Source: CAYTPI01 sp964439625 (GTDB taxonomy: Bacteria; Chloroflexota; Anaerolineae; Aggregatilineales; UBA3940). Taken from it: DNA of 64,000 nt. Of this stretch, positions 52,734 to 61,299 are shown piece by piece. The position numbers were made by a program, and so were the translations under genes. Position 1 is the stretch's first letter, and each line of letters begins with the position of its first letter. The notes under the pieces are model-generated. The model did no database searches and was not told the DNA's origin. It saw only the letters and a list, made by a program, of their open reading frames with translations. The stretch spans positions 310,001 to 374,000 of the forward strand of contig CAYTPI010000001.1 in assembly GCA_964439625.1 (NCBI GenBank), written 5' to 3'.

Positions 52734-54994
52734 TTGAACTGTGCGTTAGCTGGCGGCTGCATATCTGGTGCTAACACACGGAATGTGCTGCCCAGTTCAT
52801 CGCGAATTTCGACAGCGATGACTGGGTCTTCACCCGCTAGCTTGACTCTTAACACGCGGCGCAGCTTGCCCTCGAACATATCCTCATCGATCACGTCAGT
52901 ATTGAGCACTTCCAAAAACCGTTCTAATCCAACCGCGCCGATCTGGGCTCTTTGAATCTCTTTCGTCGTCTCCGTCAGTACGGCGATGGGAGTCAGATGA
53001 TAGGGGTCAATGTAAATGCTTTGCAGATCGCGGTAGCCTGCATCTTCTAACCGTAAGCGCTTGAAGTTATCCGGGATACGAACGCCGTCCAGCCCCGAAG
53101 CGTCGAGATAGCCCGTAATGACGGTTTCCTTTGGGAAGGCCATAACCTGGTTCTCTTTGCGAATCAGCAAGCGCGTCAGCGTCATGCCATCTGGTAGATA
53201 TTCAATGTCTGGGCACTGAAAGATCGACAACTCTTCCATATGGTGATCTGTGAAAGACTCTGGTAAGTGGCGCAGTGCCATACATTCGTGCAGCCGAATA
53301 ATATTAAGCTTGGGGCAGGCGCCGAACCAGTCTGGGAGGCGTTCTAACTTACTACCTAGCCCAATTGAAAAGATACGTAGGCTGCCAAGGTTGCCGCCTG
53401 CTAGCTTTTCTGGAAAGTCGATTTGGGCGTTCTCTGCCAGAATATTCTCCAGCGACTGCCAATATCCGATCTCTGCTGGTAATTGTAAGCGTGTACTAAG
53501 GACTTCTAAGTCACGTAGTTTACTAAGTCGGCGCACGTCTGAAGGCAGTATAAAGGGGGTGTCACTACCGTAGTGGATGACGCCGAAGATTAACTTCTCT
53601 AAGTTTTTAAACTGAGCTACATCGAGCGTAGGCTCTGTGACATCAATCTCTTCGAAGGATAGTTCAATCACGTCCTCTCGGAGTTTAGGTAAGGATTCTT
53701 CTAACCGCCTTGAGGGCGTATCCCCCGTGATCCGTAAAGATCCATTGGCGTAAGACCACACATCGTCATCGGTTGAGGCAGCGATTGGGCTGAAATAAGG
53801 TGTCGCGTCAACTGACTCACCATAAATGTCAACGCGTGCCTCGCGTAGTGAATCGGGCAGACGCTCTATCCCTGTGCCGCCAATTTCCACATAGTTCGAC
53901 ACGCGTATGCCATCGGGTAGGTCGCTAAGGTTGGGGTTATCTTCGACAGTGATGTAAGCCAACCGCGCCATCTGGGCTAGTGACGATGGTAGGAAGCGCA
54001 GTAGATTGTTGTCTAGACACAAGTAGCGCAGATCATCACACCTTGCGATTGACTCAGGTATCGTCTCCAGCGCATTCCGGCTGACGCGCAGATCACGCAG
54101 GTTGCGGCATAATCCGATACTTTCTGGCAAGCTGCCTAAGCTGCTGTTTTGAACCCTCATCTGCTGGAGGTGCTTCAAATTTCCGATTGTATCCGGTAGC
54201 TTGCTGAGGTTGGCGTGGTTCACATTGAGTTCAAGCAGGCTGTTCAGTTCACCCAACGCGTTGGGCAGTTCGCGTAATGCCTCGCCTGCATGGATGTGCA
54301 GCACACGGAGCTTGTTCAGATTGCCAATGGAGTCCGGCACTGAGGCTAGCCTTGGCGACTTAATGACCAAGTTCTTCAACCAAGAAAGTTTGCCGATTGA
54401 TTCGGGCACGGCCTCAAGTGGGGGGTGGGCAGCGTCGATCACCAACTCATCCAGCGTTTTGAGCTCTGCTAATTGGTCGAAGGTGTTGTTGTTCAAGGTA
54501 CAGTCAATGAAAGCTAGGCTAGAGAGACGCTTACACGTCCGTAACCCACGAATATCTTGCAGGTCGCAGCGCTTCAAGGTGACGTATTTAAGATTCGGAA
54601 GTTGACCCAGAGCCGCAATCCACGTGTCTATGCTGCCTCCGCTGAACTCAATATGAGACAGGGCTACCAAACGATCAAATTCCGCTGGAAGGCCGTTAAA
54701 TCCGACGCCGAGGCCAACAGTCATTGAGTGGATTTCACGCAGGTTGCCGATCTCAGGCGGCAGTTCAGTCAGTGGGTTGCCGCTGAGGTTCAATACCTGA
54801 AGGTTCTTCAACTGCCCAATACCGGAAGAAAGCTTGGCAAGGGCATTTTCTTGCAGATGCAGCATTTCGAGCTGTGTTAGGTGCCACAATGCTTCTGGCA
54901 AGTGTTTCAAGGTCAGCCCTTTCAATGATAAGTACAACCCACCTACCTGACCAACTTCCTGAATGCGCTTCTCGGCTTCTTGCTGCCCCTGCAT
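52730..54994 (-). CDS. Large leucine-rich-repeat protein
   Basis: 754 aa, soluble, with no signal peptide. At least 15 LRRs run from about 20 to 380, typically LPESIGxLxxLxxLxLxxN, and a second LRR block at about 470-640 follows a non-repeat segment (380-460). A tail of about 110 residues at the C-terminus (DEDMFEGKLRRVLRVKL) is not repeat-like. It resembles bacterial cytoplasmic LRR proteins that act as binding scaffolds. No kinase or small GTPase domain was seen. SD GGGGGAGG lies upstream of the ATG. Confidence 0.88.
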   Translation of the reverse strand: MQGQQEAEKRIQEVGQVGGLYLSLKGLTLKHLPEALWHLTQLEMLHLQENALAKLSSGIGQLKNLQVLNLSGNPLTELPPEIGNLREIHSMTVGLGVGFNGLPAEFDRLVALSHIEFSGGSIDTWIAALGQLPNLKYVTLKRCDLQDIRGLRTCKRLSSLAFIDCTLNNNTFDQLAELKTLDELVIDAAHPPLEAVPESIGKLSWLKNLVIKSPRLASVPDSIGNLNKLRVLHIHAGEALRELPNALGELNSLLELNVNHANLSKLPDTIGNLKHLQQMRVQNSSLGSLPESIGLCRNLRDLRVSRNALETIPESIARCDDLRYLCLDNNLLRFLPSSLAQMARLAYITVEDNPNLSDLPDGIRVSNYVEIGGTGIERLPDSLREARVDIYGESVDATPYFSPIAASTDDDVWSYANGSLRITGDTPSRRLEESLPKLREDVIELSFEEIDVTEPTLDVAQFKNLEKLIFGVIHYGSDTPFILPSDVRRLSKLRDLEVLSTRLQLPAEIGYWQSLENILAENAQIDFPEKLAGGNLGSLRIFSIGLGSKLERLPDWFGACPKLNIIRLHECMALRHLPESFTDHHMEELSIFQCPDIEYLPDGMTLTRLLIRKENQVMAFPKETVITGYLDASGLDGVRIPDNFKRLRLEDAGYRDLQSIYIDPYHLTPIAVLTETTKEIQRAQIGAVGLERFLEVLNTDVIDEDMFEGKLRRVLRVKLAGEDPVIAVEIRDELGSTFRVLAPDMQPPANAQFN

Positions 54995-55178
54995 GGCCTC
55001 CCCCTTTTTAGAACTGCGTGGCGTTTAGCATCCTTCTGTTGCAATGATACTATGCGTGCCTGTTTTGTCCTACGATATTTGTCAGGATGATTACAAATAG
55101 GCTAACTTGTCCGCAGCATCAGAATGAATTCTCATATAGAATACCTACCAGATTCATACTAGCGTTGGAGCAAACTAA

Positions 55179-56477
55179 ATGACCACATGCGTTGCAATCC
55201 TCAATCGGCAAGGGGTGGCCCTCGCTGCTGACAGCGCCGCCACGGTGTCTTCATCTGAATTGCAAACCAAGATTTACAATTCGGCGAATAAGCTTTTTAC
55301 GCTATCAAAGTATCAACCTGTCGGCGTGATGATTTACGGCAGTGCCTCGTTGATGGGTGTGCCTTGGGAGACGGTCATTAAGGTTTATCGTGAACAGCTT
55401 GATGGCACCAGCTTCGCGACGCTGGAGGACTACGCTCGCCACTTTGTTGAATTTCTGCAAACGCCGTCTTATCTTTTCCCGCAGCAGCATCAAGATGATT
55501 ACGTTGTCTCAACGGCCTACAGCTACTTCTACAACATCGTGACGGAATTAGAGAGCGCTATCCAAGCGATCATCATGGAAGAGGGTGAGTTTGATGAGTC
55601 CAAACTACCTGAAGTCCTCTCCAGCTTGCTCAGCAAAGAGCATGAAGATTGGCAGCAAGAGGAGCGTTTGGAAAACTTCCCAGAGTCTTTCACGGAGACC
55701 TTTACCGCCCGGCATAAGGAACGCATTGATACCGTCGCCGATGAAATGTTCCAGCAGATTCCCCTCTCTGAGAATGATCTGCTCAAGCTTACCGAGCTAG
55801 TCAGCTTCCTTTTCTCGCGTAATCGCTTTCGAGAAACGCTTAGCGGCATTGTGATCAGCGGCTTCGGTAATGCCGACGCGTTCCCAGCCTTGGTGGAAAT
55901 GCACTTTGAGTGCATCGTCGATGGCATCCTGAAGTTCAAGTATGGTAATAACGTTGAGGTCAACGTTCAGCAAGATGCCAGCATCATTCCCTTCGCACAG
56001 GGTGACATGATTGCGACCTTCGTCGAAGGCACTGACCCCAACTATTTGAACGTGTCTCGCGTTATGTTGTCATCAATTTTCGCAGAATTCCCATTACTAC
56101 TGATGGATAGCTTGGGCGACAGCATGGACGAAGAACAACGCAGTAAGCTGCAAACGGCGCTCAAGGAAGTCAGTGAGAATTTGTTTCACCTCTACATGGA
56201 AAAAATGCAGCAGTACCGACTTGTGCAGCACATCCGCCCAGTGATCAATGTCGTGTCCGTTCTGCCCAAAGATGAACTTGCCTCATTGGCAGAAACACTG
56301 GTAAACTTAACCTCAGTAAAACGTCGTGTCAGCTTTGATGCTGAAACAGTCGGCGGTCCGGTCGATGTAGCTGTCATCTCAAAGGGAGATGGCTTCACAT
56401 GGATTAAGCGCAAGTACTATTTTCGCTCCCAGATGAACCCGATGTTTTTCCAGAATTACTTTGGAGGTGAGTCGTAA
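55179..56477 (+). CDS. Proteasome-like Ntn-hydrolase with large helical insertion
   Basis: 432 aa. After Met removal the N-terminus is T1-T2-C3, and D17 sits in LAADSA, exactly as in proteasome beta subunits. A Lys in NKLFTL (K37) matches K33. A beta-strand pattern GVMIYGSASLMG follows. A large helical insertion (about 80-230) has no counterpart in known beta subunits or in Anbu, and a second helical region lies at about 300-350. If Thr is exposed it should be an N-terminal-Thr hydrolase. It shares one base with the next gene's start (TAATG), so they are coupled. TTGGAG lies 10 nt upstream. Confidence 0.75.
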   Translation: MTTCVAILNRQGVALAADSAATVSSSELQTKIYNSANKLFTLSKYQPVGVMIYGSASLMGVPWETVIKVYREQLDGTSFATLEDYARHFVEFLQTPSYLFPQQHQDDYVVSTAYSYFYNIVTELESAIQAIIMEEGEFDESKLPEVLSSLLSKEHEDWQQEERLENFPESFTETFTARHKERIDTVADEMFQQIPLSENDLLKLTELVSFLFSRNRFRETLSGIVISGFGNADAFPALVEMHFECIVDGILKFKYGNNVEVNVQQDASIIPFAQGDMIATFVEGTDPNYLNVSRVMLSSIFAEFPLLLMDSLGDSMDEEQRSKLQTALKEVSENLFHLYMEKMQQYRLVQHIRPVINVVSVLPKDELASLAETLVNLTSVKRRVSFDAETVGGPVDVAVISKGDGFTWIKRKYYFRSQMNPMFFQNYFGGES

Positions 56478-56719
56478 TGGTAAATAATCGTAATGGTAAC
56501 ATAGGTAGAAAGCTGAACCAACCGTCGGGCGATGGCAAGTTTGCTTCATTGGACCAGTTCCGGAAAAAATATCTTCCAGAAAAGTCAACCGCGGAGATCT
56601 ACCGCGAGGCCTCTGACCCAGAAGCATATGGTGATGATGCCGCCCAGGAAGTGCTCGACGAAATCAAGGATCAGATTATTTCGATCAAGCTTGATATCAA
56701 CAAGATCAACGGCGAATAA
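56477..56719 (+). CDS. Small protein coupled to the Ntn-hydrolase
   Basis: 80 aa, soluble. The first 20 residues are Asn/Gly/Arg-rich and look disordered. The rest is mostly helical: FASLDQFRKKYLPEKSTAEI and a final amphipathic helix (DEIKDQIISIKLDINKING). No family is recognised. It shares its first base with the end of the Ntn-hydrolase gene and is followed by a terminator, so it is the second and last gene of that operon and likely a partner, regulator or substrate. Confidence 0.75.
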   Translation: MVNNRNGNIGRKLNQPSGDGKFASLDQFRKKYLPEKSTAEIYREASDPEAYGDDAAQEVLDEIKDQIISIKLDINKINGE

Positions 56720-56747
56720 TCGTTAAGCTGATAGTCTGAAACGATAG

Positions 56748-56780
56748 AAACCGTCACGCATTGCGTGGCGGTTTGTCTTT
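56748..56780 (+). terminator. Intrinsic terminator of the Ntn-hydrolase operon
   Basis: AAACCGTCACGC (56748-56759) pairs with GCGTGGCGGTTT (56763-56774) through 12 bp with one wobble, then GTCTTTT. Confidence 0.85.
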
Positions 56781-56812
56781 TAACGCTTGAGTTGACATTG
56801 ATAATCTTTGCA

Positions 56813-57832
56813 CTAAGGCTGCGGAACCTCAATCTGGGGTGGTTGCCGTGGGTCAAGGCCTGTGTCGATGTCTCGCACACAGCGGAAGCCAATATCCCCT
56901 GTCGAGAAGCTGCGATCATAGAATTGGCGCAGTGAGCTGTCCAACGAAGACTGCCCGAACTGAAAAGAACCACCGCGCACGACGCGATCATCTTCTGCCG
57001 TGACGGAGAGGTCCTCGCGCCCATCAAAGCGATCATAGGGGTAAGGCTCGAAGGCCGTGCTTGTCCACTCGCGCAGGTTGCCAGCCATATCCAACGCACC
57101 TACCCACGATGCCCCCCCTTGCAGCGTACCGACTGCGGCAGCGCCCGCGGCATTGCTTGCATGGATCACAAAACCGGGCAACCAAACATCTCCCCAAGGG
57201 TAGCGATTATTGCTTGGGCCGCGTGCTGCATATTCCCACTCCGATTCTGTCGGCAAGCGCCCGCCTTGCTCCTCGCAATATAACTGAGCGTCGAACCATG
57301 TTACAACGTTGCGGGGCCAGTTTGGCGGGGCGTAGCTACCGTTTGACCCATATTGATCGTTGGTTGTCTCTGTGACGGCAATCCAGAATGGCACTTCAAA
57401 GCATTGTTGATGAGCGGGGCGTTCATTTTCAAAAAAGCCTGTGTCATTCCCCATTATAAAACAACCAACCGGCACCAGTGCATATTCTGCATTGCCGAAC
57501 ACCTCAAGGATCGGTGTCCAGCTTTCGTTACGCTCAACTGGCTCAGTGCCGGGGCCGTCGTACAATGATTGAGTTGGGATCGCCGTAAAGGTTGGGGCCA
57601 GCGTTGGGGTTGGCTCTTCCAGTAGAACGGGCGTCGATGTAATCGCCATCACCTGTGGCTCGGCTGGCTGTATCTGCGGGATGGGCGTTGCTGTTGCTTG
57701 TGGCGGTGGTTCCAACTGACCTAAGGTAGCCGTCACAATAATGTTAGGGCCGGGGGCTGGTGCTGGTTGGCAGCCTGTCAATAACAGCAGCATGCTGATA
57801 CCGATCAGCGGAAACGTGCGGGCGAATGGCAT
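56813..57832 (-). CDS. SUMF1/FGE-like lipoprotein
   Basis: 339 aa from ATG 57832; a TTG at 57847 is also open. A lipobox LLLTGC is followed by a long Pro/Thr/Ser spacer. The SUMF1 domain is at about 115-330, with CFIMGND, PRNVVTWFDAQLYCEEQ, PTESEWEYAARGP and the end GFRCVRD. The catalytic Cys pair of formylglycine-generating enzymes is missing: the family's cysteine-rich stretch reads GGSFQFGQSSLDSSLRQFYD. So it should not oxidise sulfatase cysteines, and may bind a ligand on the cell surface. The next gene on the minus strand is a close paralogue. Confidence 0.88.
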   Translation of the reverse strand: MPFARTFPLIGISMLLLLTGCQPAPAPGPNIIVTATLGQLEPPPQATATPIPQIQPAEPQVMAITSTPVLLEEPTPTLAPTFTAIPTQSLYDGPGTEPVERNESWTPILEVFGNAEYALVPVGCFIMGNDTGFFENERPAHQQCFEVPFWIAVTETTNDQYGSNGSYAPPNWPRNVVTWFDAQLYCEEQGGRLPTESEWEYAARGPSNNRYPWGDVWLPGFVIHASNAAGAAAVGTLQGGASWVGALDMAGNLREWTSTAFEPYPYDRFDGREDLSVTAEDDRVVRGGSFQFGQSSLDSSLRQFYDRSFSTGDIGFRCVRDIDTGLDPRQPPQIEVPQP

Positions 57833-57944
57833 AGAAACGATACTCAAGCTCTTTTAATTAAGTGAGCTTATTGTAGCCATCCCTTAGAAGAACGCAACAG
57901 GGGCACCCAATGGCACCCCCATTGAAGATATATGAGGTACGTCG

Positions 57945-58910
57945 TTATTCTGGAATGCGGTCAAAGTCTCGAACGCAGCGGAAGCCCAACTCGCTGGTTT
58001 CGTCGTTCGGATCGTAGAACTCGCGCTGTGACGCCCGTAAGTTGTCGTCACCCGTTTGGAACGAGCCGCCGCGCACAGTACGCTGCGGGAACTGATCGGG
58101 TGGATCGTCCTCGCGCCCATCGTCTCCGAAGTACGGGTACTCGACGAAGTCAGAGCTTGTCCACTCGCGCAGATTGCCGATCATATCGACCGCACCCACC
58201 CAACTGGCACCCTCTGGCTGTGAACCCACTTCAGCGGCACCATTGGCGTTCTGGGCGTGGATCACAAAGCCCGGTTGAAATTCGTCACCGAAGGGATAGC
58301 GCAGGTTACTTGGGCCGCGGGCGGCGTACTCCCATTCAACCTCCGTTGGCAGCCGCCCACCGATGCTCTCGCAAAAGGCCCGCGCCTCGAACCATGTAAC
58401 GTCCGTCCGCGGGAAGTCGTCACCAGAGTAGAAACCATCTGCACCGAACTGTTCATTGGTGGTTTCGGTAGTAGCGATCCAATAGGGCGTATCGATACAC
58501 TGCTCGTGTTCTGGTGTTTCTTGGCTGAAGCCGTCGCGGTCACCCATTTGGAAGCAGCCGGGTGGTACCAACACAAATGGGATTGCCTCAAAGCGCGCTT
58601 CGACGATCTCCCATTGGGCATTCCGCAGCACAGTTTCAATCTCTGATGCAGGTGCCGCGGCCTCCTCTTCCGCAGGTGCTTCTTCCGCGGCTTCTTCGAC
58701 CATCTCCTCCTCAACCATTTCTTCTTCTTCAACAGGCGCTTCCTCTGGGGGGGGCGCCACTGGTGTTGCCGTCACGACAACGGTCTCCGGTTCTGGCTCT
58801 GGGGTTGCCGTAACAACCACTGACTCGGGTGTTGGCTCGGGGCCACATGCTGCCAAAAGCAGCGTAGCAACTAAAGCCAGCCAAACTGTATAATTTAACT
58901 TTCTCAACAT
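57945..58910 (-). CDS. SUMF1/FGE-like lipoprotein (paralogue)
   Basis: 321 aa from ATG 58910, which has AAGGA 6 nt upstream; the frame is open to 58976. Lipobox LLLAACG, then a spacer of Glu/Pro/Ala with VVVTATPEPEPE-type repeats. The SUMF1 domain runs from about 110: CFQMGDRDGF, PRTDVTWFEARAFCESIGG, PTEVEWEYAARGP, GFRCVRD. The catalytic Cys segment reads GGSFQTGDDNLRASQREFYD, without Cys. It is 112 nt from the next SUMF1-like gene, so the two are tandem duplicates with different spacers. Confidence 0.88.
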   Translation of the reverse strand: MLRKLNYTVWLALVATLLLAACGPEPTPESVVVTATPEPEPETVVVTATPVAPPPEEAPVEEEEMVEEEMVEEAAEEAPAEEEAAAPASEIETVLRNAQWEIVEARFEAIPFVLVPPGCFQMGDRDGFSQETPEHEQCIDTPYWIATTETTNEQFGADGFYSGDDFPRTDVTWFEARAFCESIGGRLPTEVEWEYAARGPSNLRYPFGDEFQPGFVIHAQNANGAAEVGSQPEGASWVGAVDMIGNLREWTSSDFVEYPYFGDDGREDDPPDQFPQRTVRGGSFQTGDDNLRASQREFYDPNDETSELGFRCVRDFDRIPE

Positions 58911-59034
58911 AAATTCCTTATCCCTAATAGGTTTTCCGAGTTTCATATTTGTAATCGGGATGTAATGAAAGGTCAACTCGACAGGTAGGAGAAAAGTCTT
59001 GTGTAAATGTTTTGTAAGACTGTGTTTTCCTCAC

Positions 59035-59063
59035 TTGACAGATTATTCAATCTCCTGTAACAT
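59035..59063 (+). promoter_or_regulatory. Sigma-70-type promoter of the initiator tRNA
   Basis: TTGACA (59035-59040) and TAACAT (59058-59063) are separated by 17 bp, with the tRNA starting 14 nt after the -10 box. Confidence 0.8.
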
Positions 59064-59076
59064 CCATGTCCTTCAG

Positions 59077-59148
59077 TGCGGGGTGGAGCAGTGGCAGCTC
59101 GTCGGGCTCATAACCCGAAGGCCGCAGGTTCGAGTCCTGCCCCCGCTA
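59077..59148 (+). tRNA. tRNA-fMet (initiator, anticodon CAU)
   Basis: 72 nt with anticodon CAT at 59109-59111. It is an initiator: the anticodon stem has three G-C pairs (GGG/CCC), positions 1 and 72 (T and T) do not pair, and the A11-T24 pair is present. The stems are T/acceptor GCGGGG with CCCCGC, D stem GAGC/GCTC, T stem GCAGG/CCTGC. The D loop is short (AGTGGCA). CCA is not encoded. It has its own promoter, and a terminator follows. Confidence 0.96.
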
Positions 59149-59155
59149 CTACTTT

Positions 59156-59187
59156 AACCTGTTTGCAGCAGCAAGCAGGTTTTTATT
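59156..59187 (+). terminator. Intrinsic terminator after tRNA-fMet
   Basis: AACCTGTTTGC (59156-59166) pairs with GCAAGCAGGTT (59171-59181) around AGCA, then TTTATTTT. Confidence 0.88.
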
Positions 59188-59230
59188 TTGCTACTATTGA
59201 GCTGAATATGTGCCACAGTTCTTAACAACA

Positions 59231-60229
59231 ATGGTTACTCAACCTCATTCAATAAAACTTGCGCCATTCTCAATAGAGTCTGTCTTAATCGACCCTCCAT
59301 TGACCTTAGCCCCAATGGCTGGGCAGACGAACCATGCTTTCCGCACCCTAGTGCGAGACAGAGGAGGCTGTGGCTTGGTCTGCACGGAACTGATCAGCAG
59401 CAGCCTGATTGACAGTCGTAAATCACGCCAGAAATTCGATTGGACGGAAGCCGAAAGCCCGTTGGCAGTACAGCTTTATGGTACGTCTAAAACAGATATG
59501 GCTGAAGCGGCGCGTATTCTTGAAGACCATGGCGCTGATATTGTTGATATCAACATGGGTTGCTGGGTACCCAAAGTAGCGCGAAAAGGAGGCGGGGCGG
59601 CGCTGCTGCGAGATATCTCTGTCGCCGCGGGCCTTGTTGAGGCAGTTGTGCAAGCCGTGTCTATCCCGGTGACAGTCAAAGTCCGCAGCGGCTGGTCATC
59701 AGAGCAAATTACAGCGATTGACTTTGCTCGGCACGCTGAACAGGCTGGCGCGCAGGCTGTAGCTGTGCATGCGCGTACCGCTGATCAAGGATTCCGTGGC
59801 AGCGCTGATTGGTCGATCATTAAGCAAGTCAAGGATGCTGTTGATATTCCGGTTATTGGTAACGGAGATGTATGCAGTGGCTTTGATGCCCAACGCATGT
59901 TCGACCAAACTGGCTGCGATGCCATCATGGTTGGGCGCGCCTCGCTGGGCAACCCCTTCATCTTCTCGCAAATAGTGCATACCATCGAAACAGGTGCGCC
60001 CGCACCTTCACCGACGCGCCGTCAGTTAGCTGAAACTGCGCTTAAACATGCTCGCCGAACGCTGCGGACTACTCCCCTCGAAGAGCAGCATGCAGTGCTT
60101 GAACTGCGCGGGCAGATCAGCAAGTACCCGTTGGATACCACTTCGGAAAAGCCCATTCGTAACCAATTGGTGCGTTGTCAGACGTTACAGGATATTGAGT
60201 CTGTTCTGAGCCCGTTGCTAAAGGAATGA
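59231..60229 (+). CDS. dusB: tRNA-dihydrouridine synthase
   Basis: 332 aa from ATG 59231; a GTG at 59210 is also open. FMN enzyme that reduces uridines in the tRNA D loop. The signature LAPMAGQTNHAFRTLV opens the TIM barrel. The catalytic Cys is in DINMGCWVPKV (NxGCP-type motif, here GCW), and VHARTADQGFRGSADW and VIGNGDV follow. The family sites are complete except that the usual Pro after Cys is Trp. It lies between tRNA-fMet and the pst genes. Confidence 0.92.
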   Translation: MVTQPHSIKLAPFSIESVLIDPPLTLAPMAGQTNHAFRTLVRDRGGCGLVCTELISSSLIDSRKSRQKFDWTEAESPLAVQLYGTSKTDMAEAARILEDHGADIVDINMGCWVPKVARKGGGAALLRDISVAAGLVEAVVQAVSIPVTVKVRSGWSSEQITAIDFARHAEQAGAQAVAVHARTADQGFRGSADWSIIKQVKDAVDIPVIGNGDVCSGFDAQRMFDQTGCDAIMVGRASLGNPFIFSQIVHTIETGAPAPSPTRRQLAETALKHARRTLRTTPLEEQHAVLELRGQISKYPLDTTSEKPIRNQLVRCQTLQDIESVLSPLLKE

Positions 60230-60250
60230 TCACACGCGTTTAAAGAAATC

Positions 60251-60278
60251 TTAATCGATGCTGAATAAACTATGATAA
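60251..60278 (+). promoter_or_regulatory. Possible Pho-box-like triple repeat
   Basis: TTAATC, TGAATA and TGATAA sit at 60251, 60262 and 60273, an 11-bp period as in PhoB/PhoP operators, upstream of pstB. It is tentative. Confidence 0.3.
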
Positions 60279-60352
60279 CATCGCTTCAGAGATGTCTTCT
60301 GTAACGATGTTGCAGCTCTGTATATTATAAAATAATCGGGAAACCTTAGACT

Positions 60353-61213
60353 ATGGCAGAACACAAAGATAACTTTCAGGAAAAGATAGCAAAGCCGGCT
60401 AACACCGCTCGTTCAGGTCAGCATCAGCCCCCTAACGATGATATCGTGATGCGCTTGCAGGATATCAGCGTGCACTACGGTGACACCCTGGCTATAGACA
60501 GTATTAATATGGATATTCAGCGAAACCGGATCACTGCTTTGATTGGGCCATCTGGTTCTGGTAAAAGTACACTACTGCGCTGTCTTGATCGTATGAATGA
60601 CTTGATTGAGAGTGCCCGTGTAACGGGCACCCTTGAATACGATGGTCATAACATCTATGATGAAGATGTTGACCCTGTTACTATTCGCCGCCGGGTTGGT
60701 ATGGTTTTCCAGAAGCCAAATCCCTTCCCGAAGAGCGTGTACGACAATGTTGCCTTCGGCCCGCAGTTGGTCGGGTATGACGGAAACATGGATGAACTCG
60801 TTGAGCGCTCACTGCGCCGGGCTGCCCTCTGGAATGAGGTCAAGGATAAACTTGATGAGAGTGGCTTGACCCTTTCAGGTGGTCAGCAGCAGCGTTTATG
60901 CATTGCCCGTAGCATTGCCACTGAGCCCGACGTTATCTTGATGGATGAACCCTGCTCTGCGCTCGACCCAATCGCTACGCTCAAGATTGAGGAACTGATG
61001 TACGAATTGGAGAAAGATTTCACCATCGTCATCGTGACTCATAACATGCAGCAAGCGGCTCGTGTTTCTGATATGACCGCATTTATGAACGTTGACCTAG
61101 AACGTTTGCCCGAGCGTATCGGACAATTGGTGGAATACGCGCCAACCGAGCAGATTTTCACCAGCCCCGCCAAAAAAGACACCGAAAATTATGTATCGGG
61201 CCGTTTCGGTTAA
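60353..61213 (+). CDS. pstB: Phosphate ABC transporter ATP-binding protein
   Basis: 286 aa. Walker A GPSGSGKS at 65-72, followed by LLRCLDRMNDLI, which is specific to PstB. Signature motif LSGGQQQR, Walker B VILMDEPCSALDP and the switch His in VTHNMQQAARVSD are complete. It energises high-affinity phosphate uptake with PstA and PstC. pstS, pstC and pstA are not in this window. phoU follows 86 nt later. The N-terminal 30 residues are an extra polar tail. Confidence 0.95.
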   Translation: MAEHKDNFQEKIAKPANTARSGQHQPPNDDIVMRLQDISVHYGDTLAIDSINMDIQRNRITALIGPSGSGKSTLLRCLDRMNDLIESARVTGTLEYDGHNIYDEDVDPVTIRRRVGMVFQKPNPFPKSVYDNVAFGPQLVGYDGNMDELVERSLRRAALWNEVKDKLDESGLTLSGGQQQRLCIARSIATEPDVILMDEPCSALDPIATLKIEELMYELEKDFTIVIVTHNMQQAARVSDMTAFMNVDLERLPERIGQLVEYAPTEQIFTSPAKKDTENYVSGRFG

Positions 61214-61244
61214 AGCAGTCTTCATCCACTAATCTGAATCTTCT

Positions 61245-61272
61245 GGGGGGCGTGCGGCAGCATGTCCCCCTT
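61245..61272 (+). terminator. Strong stem-loop between pstB and phoU
   Basis: GGGGGGCGTGC (61245-61255) pairs with GCATGTCCCCC (61260-61270) in 11 bp with two G-U pairs, then TTTATG. It may be an attenuator or a partial terminator. Confidence 0.5.
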
Positions 61273-61299
61273 TATGTTGGTGTATAGGAGCAGCCAGCA

